Below are positions 8,670 through 17,401 of a DNA stretch of 60,476 nt, in pieces. This DNA is from an uncultured Propionibacteriaceae bacterium. Its GTDB lineage: Bacteria > Actinomycetota > Actinomycetes > Propionibacteriales > Propionibacteriaceae. The stretch spans positions 1-60,476 of the forward strand of contig CALIWR010000034.1 in assembly GCA_938046585.1 (NCBI GenBank), given 5' to 3'. The number at the start of each line of letters is the position of its first letter. Position 1 is the first letter of the stretch. The notes under the pieces are model-generated. The model was not told the DNA's origin and searched no databases. It saw only the letters and a program-made list of their open reading frames with translations. Made by a program: the position numbers and the translations under genes.

Positions 8670-8879
8670 TGGCGGCCGGTCGTTGCTCGTTCATCTAGAC
8701 CGGCGCTCGGTCGCCTTCGCAGTCCCAACCGGGATGCTCTGCTGCTGCCATGGCGCTGCGACCTCCACCATCGTTAGCAAACAGTGACCCGGCGTACCCG
8801 GCTCGGATCGGAGCCGCAGACTATGGTCGACACACGTCAGCGCCGTGGACGGCGCATCCTGTCACCTACGGGAGGACTC

Positions 8880-10556
8880 GTGATCCGTCGCTTGGCGTGG
8901 GCGCTGATGGCGCTGGCGCTGCTCACCGGGTGTGCCCAGACGCGGCTACCGACCAGCCCGAGCAGCCCGCCGAGGGCGGTTGGTTCCGACATCAACCCGC
9001 ACACCCGCGACGCGATCTCAGACAACGGCGAACTGCGGCTGGCCATGGCATCGTGGCCTGCGACCTGGAACCCGCTCGGCGTCGATACCGCCGGCCAGGA
9101 CCGAGGCCGGGAGCGGGTCCTGGAGCCGATGACCGCCCGGTTCTTCACCGTCACCGCAGATGGCACAATCCGCCACGACCCGAACTGGCTCGCCCGGGAG
9201 CCGTCGGTGACTACTGACCAGCGCACCGTGGTCACCTTCAGCCTCAACCCCAAGGCGACCTGGAATGACGGCGCACCGATCACGGTGCGCGACTTCGAGG
9301 CTACGGTCCGGGCCTGCAATGGCAGCCAGCCGGACTTCCCGTGCGCTACCACCGAGGGTTGGGACCAGGTCGAATCTGTCACCGCCGGCAGCACCGCCCA
9401 GGAGGTCGTGGTGACCTTTAGACAGGCCTACCCGGACTGGGCCGGATTGTGGCGGCACGGCCCGCTCCGGGCGGAATCGGTTGCCGACGCGGCGACTTTC
9501 ACCACCGGCTGGTCGACGCTGGAAGGAAAAGATGGGTACTTCTCCGGGCCCTTCATGGTCAGCGGCTACGACGCCGTCTCCCGGCTGGTCACCCTGGCGC
9601 CGAACCCACACTGGTGGGGAGACAAACCGAAACTATCCAAGATCACGTTCCGCTTCGTGCACCTTGAGTCGCAGGCCCAGACGTACATCAACAACGAGAT
9701 CGACTGTTTCGAGATTGGGGTCAGCACCGACCAGCTGGCCCGGGCCCGGCAGGTCAGCACCGGGGAGGTCCGCAAGGCGGCCGGCACCACCTGGCGCCAC
9801 ATCACGTTGAACCAGCAGGCCGGGCTGCTGCAAGACAAGTCCGTACGGCAGGCGGTGCTGCTGGCATTGGACCGCGACGACATCCTGGCCTCCGACCTGG
9901 CCGGTCTCGGCTACTCACCCGGGGTGCTCAGCAACCACGTTTTCCTCGGCACCCAGAGGCAATACCAGGACCTGGCCCAGCAGACCGGGCTGGGGTACGA
10001 CCTGGGCCGGGCCCGGAAAGTCCTCGACGATGCTGGCTGGGCGGTCGGCGCCGACGGCTACCGGGCCAAGGACGGCAAACCGCTGCAGATCGTGTTTACC
10101 CAGATCACCGGCATCAAGGTTTCCGAGAACGAGGCCCTCAAAATCCAGTCCCAGCTAAAGCAGGTCGGGATCAAAGTGGTGATCGCTGAGTTCTCACAGT
10201 CGGACTGGGATTCCCAGGTAACCGCCCGGAAATTCGAGATGGTGGCCTTCTCTAGCGCCGGCTCGGCCTTCCCATACCGGTCGTTGGCGGAGTCGTTCAG
10301 CAGCCATTCGGCCAACAACCTCTCCAGTTACGGTAATCCACGAGTCGACGAGCTGATCAACACGATCGCGGTCGAAACGGACCCGACCCGCCGCGACGAC
10401 TATGTGCTGGAGGCCGAAAGACTGATCTGGGACGATGTGCAGGTCATCCCGTTGTATCAACGCCCCGACATGTGGGCGATCAACACCAAGGTCGCCAACT
10501 TCGGAGCTTTCGGGCTAGCAACGCCGATCTGGGAAAACATTGGCCTGCTGAAGTAG
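8880..10556 (+). CDS. Family 5 extracellular solute-binding lipoprotein
   Basis: A 558-residue lipoprotein of the peptide/nickel (SBP family 5) binding-protein fold. The signal peptide ends in lipobox LLTGC with Cys18 as the lipidation site. The mature part has the family signatures LAMASWPATWNPL near its start, TWNDGAPITVRDFEATV and QAVLLALDRDDI. GTG 8880 is set by an excellent ribosome site, GGGAGG at 8870-8875. No permease or ATPase gene lies nearby, so it either serves a transporter elsewhere or has a non-transport role, as the family-5-like LpqW does in mycobacterial lipoglycan synthesis (analogy only). Confidence 0.88.
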   Translation: MIRRLAWALMALALLTGCAQTRLPTSPSSPPRAVGSDINPHTRDAISDNGELRLAMASWPATWNPLGVDTAGQDRGRERVLEPMTARFFTVTADGTIRHDPNWLAREPSVTTDQRTVVTFSLNPKATWNDGAPITVRDFEATVRACNGSQPDFPCATTEGWDQVESVTAGSTAQEVVVTFRQAYPDWAGLWRHGPLRAESVADAATFTTGWSTLEGKDGYFSGPFMVSGYDAVSRLVTLAPNPHWWGDKPKLSKITFRFVHLESQAQTYINNEIDCFEIGVSTDQLARARQVSTGEVRKAAGTTWRHITLNQQAGLLQDKSVRQAVLLALDRDDILASDLAGLGYSPGVLSNHVFLGTQRQYQDLAQQTGLGYDLGRARKVLDDAGWAVGADGYRAKDGKPLQIVFTQITGIKVSENEALKIQSQLKQVGIKVVIAEFSQSDWDSQVTARKFEMVAFSSAGSAFPYRSLAESFSSHSANNLSSYGNPRVDELINTIAVETDPTRRDDYVLEAERLIWDDVQVIPLYQRPDMWAINTKVANFGAFGLATPIWENIGLLK

Positions 10557-10639
10557 GTCTGCCGGTCTCGACCCCCGGTCAGCAGGGTCGATCATTCTCA
10601 GGGGCGACCGTCCTAGGATGCCCCGCGGAAGGAGACCGG

Positions 10640-12076
10640 ATGAGGCTGTGGACACTGCACGGTGAGGGGCGGCTGGCTCCAGGGGCGGTGGTCGGACCCA
10701 CCGAGCGGTTGAGCTGGGCCCGTACCGCCGGGCTCGGCGCCCAACATGTGGTGGCGATGTTCGGGGCGACCTTCGTCTTCCCGCTGCTGATGGGGTTGAA
10801 CCCGCAACTCGCCGTGATGATGAGCGGGATCGCCACCTTGGCCTTCCTGGCCGTGGTCCGGCACCGGATCCCCAGCTACCTAGGATCGTCAGCCTCCTTC
10901 ACCGGGGTCGCCGCTGCCATCTACGCCTCCGGCGGGAACCCGTCCCACCTCACCGGAGCCCTCTTCCTGACCGGGCTGGCGCTGTTCGGGGTCGGGCTGA
11001 TCATCCATTTTCTCGGCGCCAGGGTGATCCACGCCGTGCTGCCACCGGCGGTGACCGGTGCGGTCGTGATGCTGATCGGTTTCAACTTGGCCCCGGTCGT
11101 GGCCAACGCCTATTGGCCGCAAGACCAGTGGGTGGCGCTGGCCGTGATGCTGGTCGTGGTTGGACTGAGCGTCGGTTTTCGCGGCTTCATCGGCCGGATC
11201 GCGATCTTCCTGTCCCTAATCGTGGGCTATCTCCTGTCATTCCTGCTGGACCTCACCATCGGGCCGATTACCTCGTACTCCCCGGCCGCCGGCAAGGTCA
11301 CCGAGCACCTACGGGTCGACTGGTCCCAGGTCAGTGCCGCCCCCTGGTTCGGGCTGCCGCCAGCAACCGACCTCGCCACGTGGAAGCTCGGCTCCGCCAG
11401 CAACGTGGTGGGCTGGCACCTGCCGACTTTCACCGTGGCCTTCGCGCTGATCGCGCTGCCGGTCGTGATCGCCCTCATTGCCGAGAACACCGGCCATGTC
11501 AAGGCGGTCGCCGAGATGACCGGGGACCGGCTCGACCCGTATCTGGGTCGGGCGGTCGCCGCCGACGGTGGGGCCTCGATGCTGGCCACCGTCCTGGGCG
11601 CCGGGCCGACCACCACCTACGCCGAGAACATCGGCGTGATGGCCGCCACCCGGGTCTATTCGACCGCGGCATACGTGGTGGCCAGCCTGGTCGCCATCGG
11701 TTTCGGCTGTTCCCCGAAGGTCGGGGCCATCATCTCGGCCACCCCAGGCGGGGTGCTGGGCGGGATCACGGTGGTCCTGTACGGGATGATCGGACTGCTC
11801 GGCGCCAAGATCTGGAAGGAGAATCAGGTCGACTTCGGTAACCCGATCAACCTGGTGCCGCTGGCGGCCGGGATCATCATCGGGATCGGTAATGTCAGCC
11901 TGCGGCTGGGGCCGAGGTTTGAACTGGGCGGGATCGCGCTGGGCACCATCGTGGCGGTCGGGCTGTACCACCTGGCCATGGCTTTGGCTCCGAGAGACCT
12001 GCGCCGGCAGGCTTCGGGAGCGAACCTGATCTACGTCACCAGCGGCAGTGTCGATGACTCCGGGCCCCGGCGCTGA
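10640..12076 (+). CDS. Uracil/xanthine permease, NCS2 family
   Basis: A 478-residue nucleobase:cation symporter with about 12-14 hydrophobic segments. GLGAQHVVAMFGATFVFPLL near residue 30 is the UraA-type entry motif, and AENTGHVKAVAEMTG with the following GAGPTTTYAENIG carries the substrate-binding Glu and the TM10 region. The closest functional class is uracil permease; xanthine cannot be excluded. ATG 10640 follows a strong GGAAGGAG (10627-10634). It converges with the hypothetical gene at 12077 with no spare space. Confidence 0.9.
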   Translation: MRLWTLHGEGRLAPGAVVGPTERLSWARTAGLGAQHVVAMFGATFVFPLLMGLNPQLAVMMSGIATLAFLAVVRHRIPSYLGSSASFTGVAAAIYASGGNPSHLTGALFLTGLALFGVGLIIHFLGARVIHAVLPPAVTGAVVMLIGFNLAPVVANAYWPQDQWVALAVMLVVVGLSVGFRGFIGRIAIFLSLIVGYLLSFLLDLTIGPITSYSPAAGKVTEHLRVDWSQVSAAPWFGLPPATDLATWKLGSASNVVGWHLPTFTVAFALIALPVVIALIAENTGHVKAVAEMTGDRLDPYLGRAVAADGGASMLATVLGAGPTTTYAENIGVMAATRVYSTAAYVVASLVAIGFGCSPKVGAIISATPGGVLGGITVVLYGMIGLLGAKIWKENQVDFGNPINLVPLAAGIIIGIGNVSLRLGPRFELGGIALGTIVAVGLYHLAMALAPRDLRRQASGANLIYVTSGSVDDSGPRR

Positions 12077-12508
12077 TCAGTCGAGGGTCTTGGGCAGTCC
12101 CAGCGCCGAGATCGTGACCGGTCGGGCCGGTTCCCCGATCCAGGCCCGGTAGGAAAGCCGATCACTGGCGCAATGCCCCACCATCGCGAAGGTGGCGTAG
12201 ACGATGGCCGCCACCTGGTTGATGTGATGATCGGATTCATCGTAACGGGCGAACTGCTGCCAGTACGGAATCTCGCGGTCAGGATCGGCCCAGCCCATGC
12301 CCCGCATCGTGTCGTACATCGGTTCGGACAGGTCGGAGGCGATGGTGGCGCGCAATTCGATCCCCCCGTTGCCGGTGGAATGCAACCCGACTTCGGCCCA
12401 GGGTTCGGAGGCGGTGATCACGACATGTCCTTCGTCCGGGAATTGCGCGATCACATAGGTGAGCCCCAGGACGAACATCTGATCCGCCTCACTGAGCTGA
12501 CCTGCCAT
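12077..12508 (-). CDS. Conserved hypothetical protein
   Basis: A 143-residue soluble protein with no signal peptide or membrane segment. It is mixed alpha/beta and acidic, with the segments FPDEGHVVITASEPWAEVGLH and GGIELRATIASDL; I do not recognise a named domain. ATG 12508 is supported by GGGGAGAGG just upstream. The frame is open to 12826, but that part would cover the next gene's promoter and start on the other strand and lacks conserved character. Its stop abuts the permease stop. Confidence 0.7.
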   Translation of the reverse strand: MAGQLSEADQMFVLGLTYVIAQFPDEGHVVITASEPWAEVGLHSTGNGGIELRATIASDLSEPMYDTMRGMGWADPDREIPYWQQFARYDESDHHINQVAAIVYATFAMVGHCASDRLSYRAWIGEPARPVTISALGLPKTLD

Positions 12509-12657
12509 ATGCCTCTCCCCCTGTGCTCCGGGCCGACCATCGTCCGGACTGCTGCGCCACAGGCTAATACGTGGCCTGGCGACGGTCGTGAAACGTGGCC
12601 GGGGGCGTCGCCGGTACCCGATCGCGGACCGCCACCAGGACCCGGCAGACTTAGGCC

Positions 12658-13182
12658 ATGACATCGCCATCGCCGTGGTCCCGGGAAGGTTACGACTCAC
12701 GCTATGACGCTTACCAGTACCCGGACGCCAACCTGACTGACGGTGGCTACCATCCAGGTCCCTCCCTCCAGGGCCCTCTGGTGGGACGCCCCGGAGATCC
12801 CGGGCCCCGCCCAGACCCGTACCCACCGGTCAGGTACGAGCAACCCCAGTATGAGCAACCCCACTACGAACAACCCCAGTACGCGCAATCCCAGTACGAG
12901 CCGTATCAGAGCGCCCCCGCGCTGGCCCCGTATCACCAGCAGGGACTGCTGACTGCGTACACCGAGCCGCCCACCGCCACCACCATCCTGGTTCTGGGGA
13001 TCATCGGCATCTCATGCTGTTCCTTCTGCGGCCCCATCGCCCTGGGGATGAGCGTATCCGCCCGCCGCCGAATCGCCGCTGGGGAGTATCTGCCCTCCGG
13101 CAAGGTCACCGCTGGTTTCGCGCTGGGCCTCATCTCGACCGTTATCACGACGTTATCCTTCCTGATATGGTTCATGAGCTGA
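12658..13182 (+). CDS. DUF4190-like membrane protein with Tyr/Gln/Pro repeats
   Basis: A 174-residue protein with a low-complexity cytoplasmic N-terminal half containing YEQPQ-type pentapeptide repeats (about residues 60-80). Two membrane helices follow, separated by a short basic loop (SARRRIAAGEYLPSGK), which is the DUF4190 pattern. Function is unknown; such proteins are common in actinobacterial envelopes. ATG 12658 has CAGACT 6 nt upstream and no ribosome site, so a leaderless mRNA is likely. The next gene at 13241 is a shorter relative, so the pair arose by duplication. Confidence 0.8.
   Translation: MTSPSPWSREGYDSRYDAYQYPDANLTDGGYHPGPSLQGPLVGRPGDPGPRPDPYPPVRYEQPQYEQPHYEQPQYAQSQYEPYQSAPALAPYHQQGLLTAYTEPPTATTILVLGIIGISCCSFCGPIALGMSVSARRRIAAGEYLPSGKVTAGFALGLISTVITTLSFLIWFMS
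12835..12894 (+). repeat. 15-bp tandem repeat, four copies, coding for YEQPQ-like units
   Basis: Four consecutive 15-base units of the form TACGAGCAACCCCAG differ at a few bases each and encode YEQPQ, YEQPH, YEQPQ and YAQSQ; a fifth partial unit follows. Being in frame, changes in copy number would alter length without a frameshift. Confidence 0.85.
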
Positions 13183-13240
13183 GCCCGAACAGCTGTTCCC
13201 CGCTCGCGTCAGCCTGGAGCGGCAGGGCACACTTAGTCCC

Positions 13241-13633
13241 ATGACATCCTGGCAATCCTCTGATCAGCCCCCGGTCGGCTACTCTCAGCCGACCTATCAG
13301 CCGTACGCCGCAGCCCAGCCCTACGCGGCCGCGTCGTACGCCGGGCAGGGGCTCACCCCCTATCAGACAGTGGTGGGGATGGAACATCCCCAGGCGACCA
13401 CGATCTTCATCATGGGGCTGCTCAGCTTGCTGATACTGCCGCTGCTGGGACCGGTGGCCTGGGTCATGGGCAACAAGGCCCGTAAGCAGATCAACGAGGG
13501 GCAATACTCCCAGAACTCTATGCTCACCGCCGGCTGGATCATGGGCATCGTCGGTTCCATCTCGCTGATCCTCGGCGTGATCATGGTGGCCTTCTACATC
13601 ATCATCGCGATAGTCGCGATCATGGCCAGATAG
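13241..13633 (+). CDS. DUF4190-like membrane protein
   Basis: A 130-residue paralogue of the preceding gene. The N terminus is rich in Gln, Tyr, Pro and Ala (QPTYQPYAAAQPYAAASYA). Then come helix one (ATTIFIMGLLSLLILPLLGP), a basic loop with NKARKQINEGQYSQ, and a longer second helix. Function unknown. ATG 13241 lies 7 nt after CACACT (13228-13233). Upstream sequence resembles that of the 12658 gene around the start, which suggests that promoter and gene were duplicated together. Confidence 0.82.
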   Translation: MTSWQSSDQPPVGYSQPTYQPYAAAQPYAAASYAGQGLTPYQTVVGMEHPQATTIFIMGLLSLLILPLLGPVAWVMGNKARKQINEGQYSQNSMLTAGWIMGIVGSISLILGVIMVAFYIIIAIVAIMAR

Positions 13634-13661
13634 TCTCGTACCGCGACGATCAGAGGTGGGG

Positions 13662-14798
13662 ATGTCTTCTAGGCCGCGGCCTATGCCGGACCCGTTGAAC
13701 CGGATCGACGACCTCGACCGCAGCGACGCCCAGCTGCGGGCCTGGGTGGCGGAACGAGTCCGCAGGCTGGAGGCGGATGCGCAACGCTCGGCCGATACGC
13801 ACCTGTTCCAGGTGGAGCTACCCGAGGACTGGGGCATCGACCTGTACCTGAAGGATGAGTCGACCCACCCGACCGGGAGTTTGAAGCACCGGCTGGCCCG
13901 GTCCTTGTTCATGTACGCCCTGGTCAACGGGCAGCTGCGGCCCGGGACGGTAGTGATCGAAGCCTCATCCGGGTCGACAGCCGTCAGCGAGGCCCACTTC
14001 GCCCGGATCCTGGGCCTGCCCTTCGTAGCGGTGTTACCACGCGGCACCAGCGTGGAGAAGATCCGCCTGATCGAGGCTGAAGGCGGCCGGGTCCACGTCG
14101 TAAACCGGGCAGACCAGATGTGCGCCGAGAGCCGCCGCCTGGCTGAGGAACAGGGCGGCTACTTTCTGGACCAGTTCACCCGCGCCGAGCAAGCCACTGA
14201 CTGGCGGGGTAACAACAACATCGCCCAGTCGATTTACCAACAGCTGGCACGGGAACGGCACCCGATCCCGACCTGGATCGTGGTGGGCGCCGGGACCGGC
14301 GGCACCAGCGCCACCCTGGGACGGTTCCTGAGATACCACCAGCACCCCACCCATCTCTGCGTCGCCGATGTCGAGGGCTCGGCCTTCTTCGATGGCTGGG
14401 CCACGGGCAACCCAGCGCTGACGACGCCCGGAGGATCGCGGATCGAAGGCATCGGCCGGCCCCGGGTCGAGCCCAGTTTCGTCCCCGGCGTCGTAGACCG
14501 GATGATGCGGATACCGGACGCCGCCTCGGTAGCCGGTTGCCGTTTCGCCAGTTCTCGATTGGGACGCCGGTGCGGCGGCTCGACTGGGACCAATCTGGTC
14601 GCGGTGGCCCGACTCGTCACCGAAATGCGCCAGCTGGGTCAGCATGGCAGCATCGTGACCCTGCTGTGTGACGGCGGTGAACGGTACGCCAACAGTTACT
14701 TCGACGACGGTTGGGTGGCCGCTCAGGGCCTCGATCTGGAGCCTTGGCTGAGCGCTCTGTCCGAGGCCCTGCCGGCCCCGGACAGCGCCGTCCAGTAG
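13662..14798 (+). CDS. cds1: PLP-dependent cysteine synthase-fold enzyme, Cds1-like L-cysteine desulfhydrase
   Basis: A 378-residue fold-type II PLP enzyme. KDESTHPTGSLKHR (about 64-77) holds the PLP Lys75. SSGSTAVSEAHFAR is the substrate/asparagine loop, and VVGAGTGGTSATLGRF binds the cofactor phosphate. The overall pattern, including GCRFASSRLGRRCGGSTGTN, fits the mycobacterial Cds1 (Rv3684) group, which degrades cysteine to pyruvate, ammonia and H2S, better than a biosynthetic cysteine synthase. ATG 13662 follows AGAGG; a GTG two codons earlier is also possible. Not obviously in an operon with sulfur genes. Confidence 0.82.
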   Translation: MSSRPRPMPDPLNRIDDLDRSDAQLRAWVAERVRRLEADAQRSADTHLFQVELPEDWGIDLYLKDESTHPTGSLKHRLARSLFMYALVNGQLRPGTVVIEASSGSTAVSEAHFARILGLPFVAVLPRGTSVEKIRLIEAEGGRVHVVNRADQMCAESRRLAEEQGGYFLDQFTRAEQATDWRGNNNIAQSIYQQLARERHPIPTWIVVGAGTGGTSATLGRFLRYHQHPTHLCVADVEGSAFFDGWATGNPALTTPGGSRIEGIGRPRVEPSFVPGVVDRMMRIPDAASVAGCRFASSRLGRRCGGSTGTNLVAVARLVTEMRQLGQHGSIVTLLCDGGERYANSYFDDGWVAAQGLDLEPWLSALSEALPAPDSAVQ

Positions 14799-14800
14799 CC

Positions 14801-15820
14801 TCAGCGGTCTGGGGACAGCGCCCGGATCACAACGCCGGCCGGCCCGGTCGGGGCGTTCCGCCAGCCGGTCCCGGCCCACAGGTTGACCCGGTCCGAGTCC
14901 CCCGCAGCGAAGGCCGCGCCCCGGATCGGCCGGGTGAGATGGTGGACCGCCGGGTAACCGGTCGGGGCATCCGGGTGCCGGATGACGAAACCATTCGGCA
15001 GGGCCCGGGCCGGGCGCCCGGTGAAGGCCCGGGTGATCACGGTGTGGCCGTAATCCGGGTCGGCTAGGGCTGCCCGCACCACGGGCGAGGTGCCCGCCTC
15101 ATCGGTACGCAGCAGCAGGGTCCCGACGGCTGCTGCCTCGGCCCCTGCCTCCCGTACCACACCGACCGCCTCGGCGCTGTCGATGCCTCCGGCAGCGATC
15201 AGCGGCAGGGTGGTGACTGCCCGGACCTGGGCGACCAGGGTCGCGATCTCGACCGGCTTCGGGATGGTAGCCGGGTCGAAGGTCGCGCTGTGACCACCGG
15301 CGGCCAGGGCCTGGACTACCAGACCGTCGGCCCCGCGCTCTGCCGCGGCCTGTGCCTCGTCCGGATTGGTCACCGTCAGCACCACCCGGCTGCCGCAGCG
15401 TTTCACGGCAGCGATGTCGTCGGCCGGGGGCAGCCCGAAGGTGAACGACACGATCGGAACTGGGTGGGCCAGCAGCATCCGGATCTTGTCGGACCAGCCG
15501 TCGTCGTCGATACGTGGATGTGGGTCGAGGCGCAGGCCGTAGCGGTCAGCCTCGGGCTGCAGGTCGTGGGCGTAGGCGGCGAAGGCCGTCTCGTCCACCG
15601 GCTGGTGGGAGGGTACGAAGAGGTTCACCCCAAAGGGGATCCGCCGGGCTCGCAGCTGCTCGGTCTCGGCGTATACCGCGGCCGAGGTCCGATACCCGGC
15701 GGCGAGGAACGGGAAACCACCCGCTGTCGCCACCGCGGTGGCCAGCGCCACCGTGGTCGGCCCACCCGCCATCGGGGCGGCCACAATCGCACGGGCAGAG
15801 GGAATCAGTGGTGTGGTCAT
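14801..15820 (-). CDS. Nitronate monooxygenase-like flavin oxidoreductase
   Basis: A 339-residue FMN-dependent TIM-barrel protein of the 2-nitropropane dioxygenase/nitronate monooxygenase family. Signatures are the N-terminal IVAAPMAGGPTT, the region LVVQALAAGGHSATF, the phosphate-binding AAGGIDSAEAV and GTLLLRTDEA. The family oxidises alkyl nitronates such as propionate-3-nitronate, though some members act on other substrates. An AGGA site lies 8 nt before ATG 15820. It ends beside the convergent Cds1-like gene and precedes no obvious partner. Confidence 0.87.
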   Translation of the reverse strand: MTTPLIPSARAIVAAPMAGGPTTVALATAVATAGGFPFLAAGYRTSAAVYAETEQLRARRIPFGVNLFVPSHQPVDETAFAAYAHDLQPEADRYGLRLDPHPRIDDDGWSDKIRMLLAHPVPIVSFTFGLPPADDIAAVKRCGSRVVLTVTNPDEAQAAAERGADGLVVQALAAGGHSATFDPATIPKPVEIATLVAQVRAVTTLPLIAAGGIDSAEAVGVVREAGAEAAAVGTLLLRTDEAGTSPVVRAALADPDYGHTVITRAFTGRPARALPNGFVIRHPDAPTGYPAVHHLTRPIRGAAFAAGDSDRVNLWAGTGWRNAPTGPAGVVIRALSPDR

Positions 15821-15895
15821 GGGAACATTCCTGCTCGGATCGTGCCGACGAGCTTTGATGAGCTGACCGGATCGGCGGCTATCTGCTCGCGGGGG

Positions 15896-16618
15896 TCACT
15901 CCCCTGACGCCATACGCCGCTCGACCGGGTACACGCTCAGCCCGGCGTCGGCGGTCACCGGGGTCGGCGCGGGTGGCGCCGCTGGGGCTGACAGGTCGAT
16001 GGTACGCACCGTACGCTGTGCCAGCGGACGCGACAGGTAGGTATTCGCCGAGACCGGGATCGGATCGAAGAGGTTCATCTTGGGCACCGGGGCGGAGATC
16101 TCGACCGAGTGCTCGTGGGCGTCGTCCAATTCCCGCAGACCTGACAGGTTCTCGACGCGTACCGAAATGGTGGCCTCGTCGTCGCCCAGGTCCAGGCTCG
16201 CCACCTGTTCGTCGAGCTGGTGGTGCATCCGCGCAACGCTGACCCGGGCCACGATCAGCCAGCCCGGCACCAGCGCCCCGGCCCAGACCATCAACCACCA
16301 CGGGGTCAGGTGCACGATCGTGGTCACTGCCAGCGTCGTGGCCAACAGCAGCAGCACCGCCAGCACCCGCCGGCGGCGGCGGGCCGCGAGCCAGGCCAGG
16401 CTCGCGATCTCATGCTTGGCAGCCCGGCGGGTGAGAGGGGTCGAGATGTCCGGCTCGACGGTCTCTTCCTCGCCGGATTGCAGGAGCCGGCCGGCTTCGG
16501 TGAGGTCGATGGTCGGTCCGTCCTCCGGCTGCTGGCCCCGGTGGTTCACGAACCAGGGCACCAGGTAAGCCAACCATGCTGCCACCAGCACACCGAAGAT
16601 CAGACCGGTCGTACCCAT
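15896..16618 (-). CDS. glpR: GlpR/SepX-type divisome membrane protein
   Basis: A 240-residue actinobacterial membrane protein. The N-terminal helix (TGLIFGVLVAAWLAYLVPWF) is followed by a conserved cytoplasmic stretch (TRRAAKHEIASLAWLAARRR), two further helices and a long C-terminal cytoplasmic tail. Position and shape match GlpR of corynebacteria (SepX of Streptomyces; Rv0996 position), the membrane receptor of gephyrin-like Glp that works with FtsZ and Wag31/DivIVA in division. Here it is downstream of rimJ and glp. ATG 16618 is preferred to the TTG at 16627; TACGGT lies 8 nt upstream (16627-16632), so it may have its own promoter. Confidence 0.75.
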   Translation of the reverse strand: MGTTGLIFGVLVAAWLAYLVPWFVNHRGQQPEDGPTIDLTEAGRLLQSGEEETVEPDISTPLTRRAAKHEIASLAWLAARRRRRVLAVLLLLATTLAVTTIVHLTPWWLMVWAGALVPGWLIVARVSVARMHHQLDEQVASLDLGDDEATISVRVENLSGLRELDDAHEHSVEISAPVPKMNLFDPIPVSANTYLSRPLAQRTVRTIDLSAPAAPPAPTPVTADAGLSVYPVERRMASGE

Positions 16619-16705
16619 GGGAGCCAACCGTAGAGCTCCGACGACGAGTCAGCCACCTGCCACGCCGCACGTCTCGCGCAGAGCCCTGCCGGTATCCGAT
16701 CAGCC

Positions 16706-17401
16706 TCAGCGGCGCTCTTCGCAGGGGAGGTCATCACGTCGGGGCAAGTCGTCCGGGAGCCGGCGCCACAACGGGCCAGCGAGGTCGTCACTGTGCAGGG
16801 CGAAGGACTCGTGATCGCGCCAGTCACCGTCGATATGAAGGTACCGTGGCCGCAGCCCCTCGTGGCGAAAGCCTAGTTTCGCCACCACCCGCAGCGAGGG
16901 CACGTTTTCGGGGCGGATCGTGATCTCCACCCGGTGCAGCCGCAGGGTCTGGAAGCAGTAGTCGGTTGCCAGGGCCACCGCCAGCGGCATGATCCCCCGC
17001 CCGGCCCAGCGCTGATCGATCCAATAGCCCATGGTGGCGAACTGCGCTGCCCCGTACACGATGCTGCTCACTGTCAGCTGACCAGCGATTTCGGCCTGCC
17101 CCGTACCGCGGGGGTCGAACCAGATCAGCCAGGGCAGGCCCCGCCCCCGGCGGGCCTCCCGAGCGAAGGCCGCCACCATCTGCCGGTACGAGCCGATCCG
17201 GGACTGCGAACCCGGCGGGGTGGTCGCGTCCCAGGGCCCCAACCAGGCCCGGTTCCGGGCCCGGACCTGTTCCCAGGCTCGGATATCGCGGCGTCGAAAC
17301 GGCACCAGCGAGACGCCTCGGCAGGAGATCACCACCGGCCACCGGTGTTCGGCCGGGAAAGAGGGGTCGGGCGTCATGTCGCCCGGCCAGCGTCTGGTCA
17401 T
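16706..17401 (-). CDS. rimJ: GNAT family N-acetyltransferase, RimJ-like
   Basis: A 231-residue GNAT acetyltransferase of the RimJ/RimL type, which transfers acetyl from acetyl-CoA to protein N termini or small amines. Seen are SLVPFRRRDIRAWEQVRARN near the start, the acetyl-CoA region YWIDQRWAGRGIMPLAVAL and the later VAKLGFRHEGL. Its ATG overlaps the glp stop (ATGA), so it is cotranslated with glp. In mycobacteria and corynebacteria the same gene sits between glp (moeA) and glpR; whether it acetylates a division protein is unknown. Confidence 0.88.
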   Translation of the reverse strand: MTRRWPGDMTPDPSFPAEHRWPVVISCRGVSLVPFRRRDIRAWEQVRARNRAWLGPWDATTPPGSQSRIGSYRQMVAAFAREARRGRGLPWLIWFDPRGTGQAEIAGQLTVSSIVYGAAQFATMGYWIDQRWAGRGIMPLAVALATDYCFQTLRLHRVEITIRPENVPSLRVVAKLGFRHEGLRPRYLHIDGDWRDHESFALHSDDLAGPLWRRLPDDLPRRDDLPCEERR

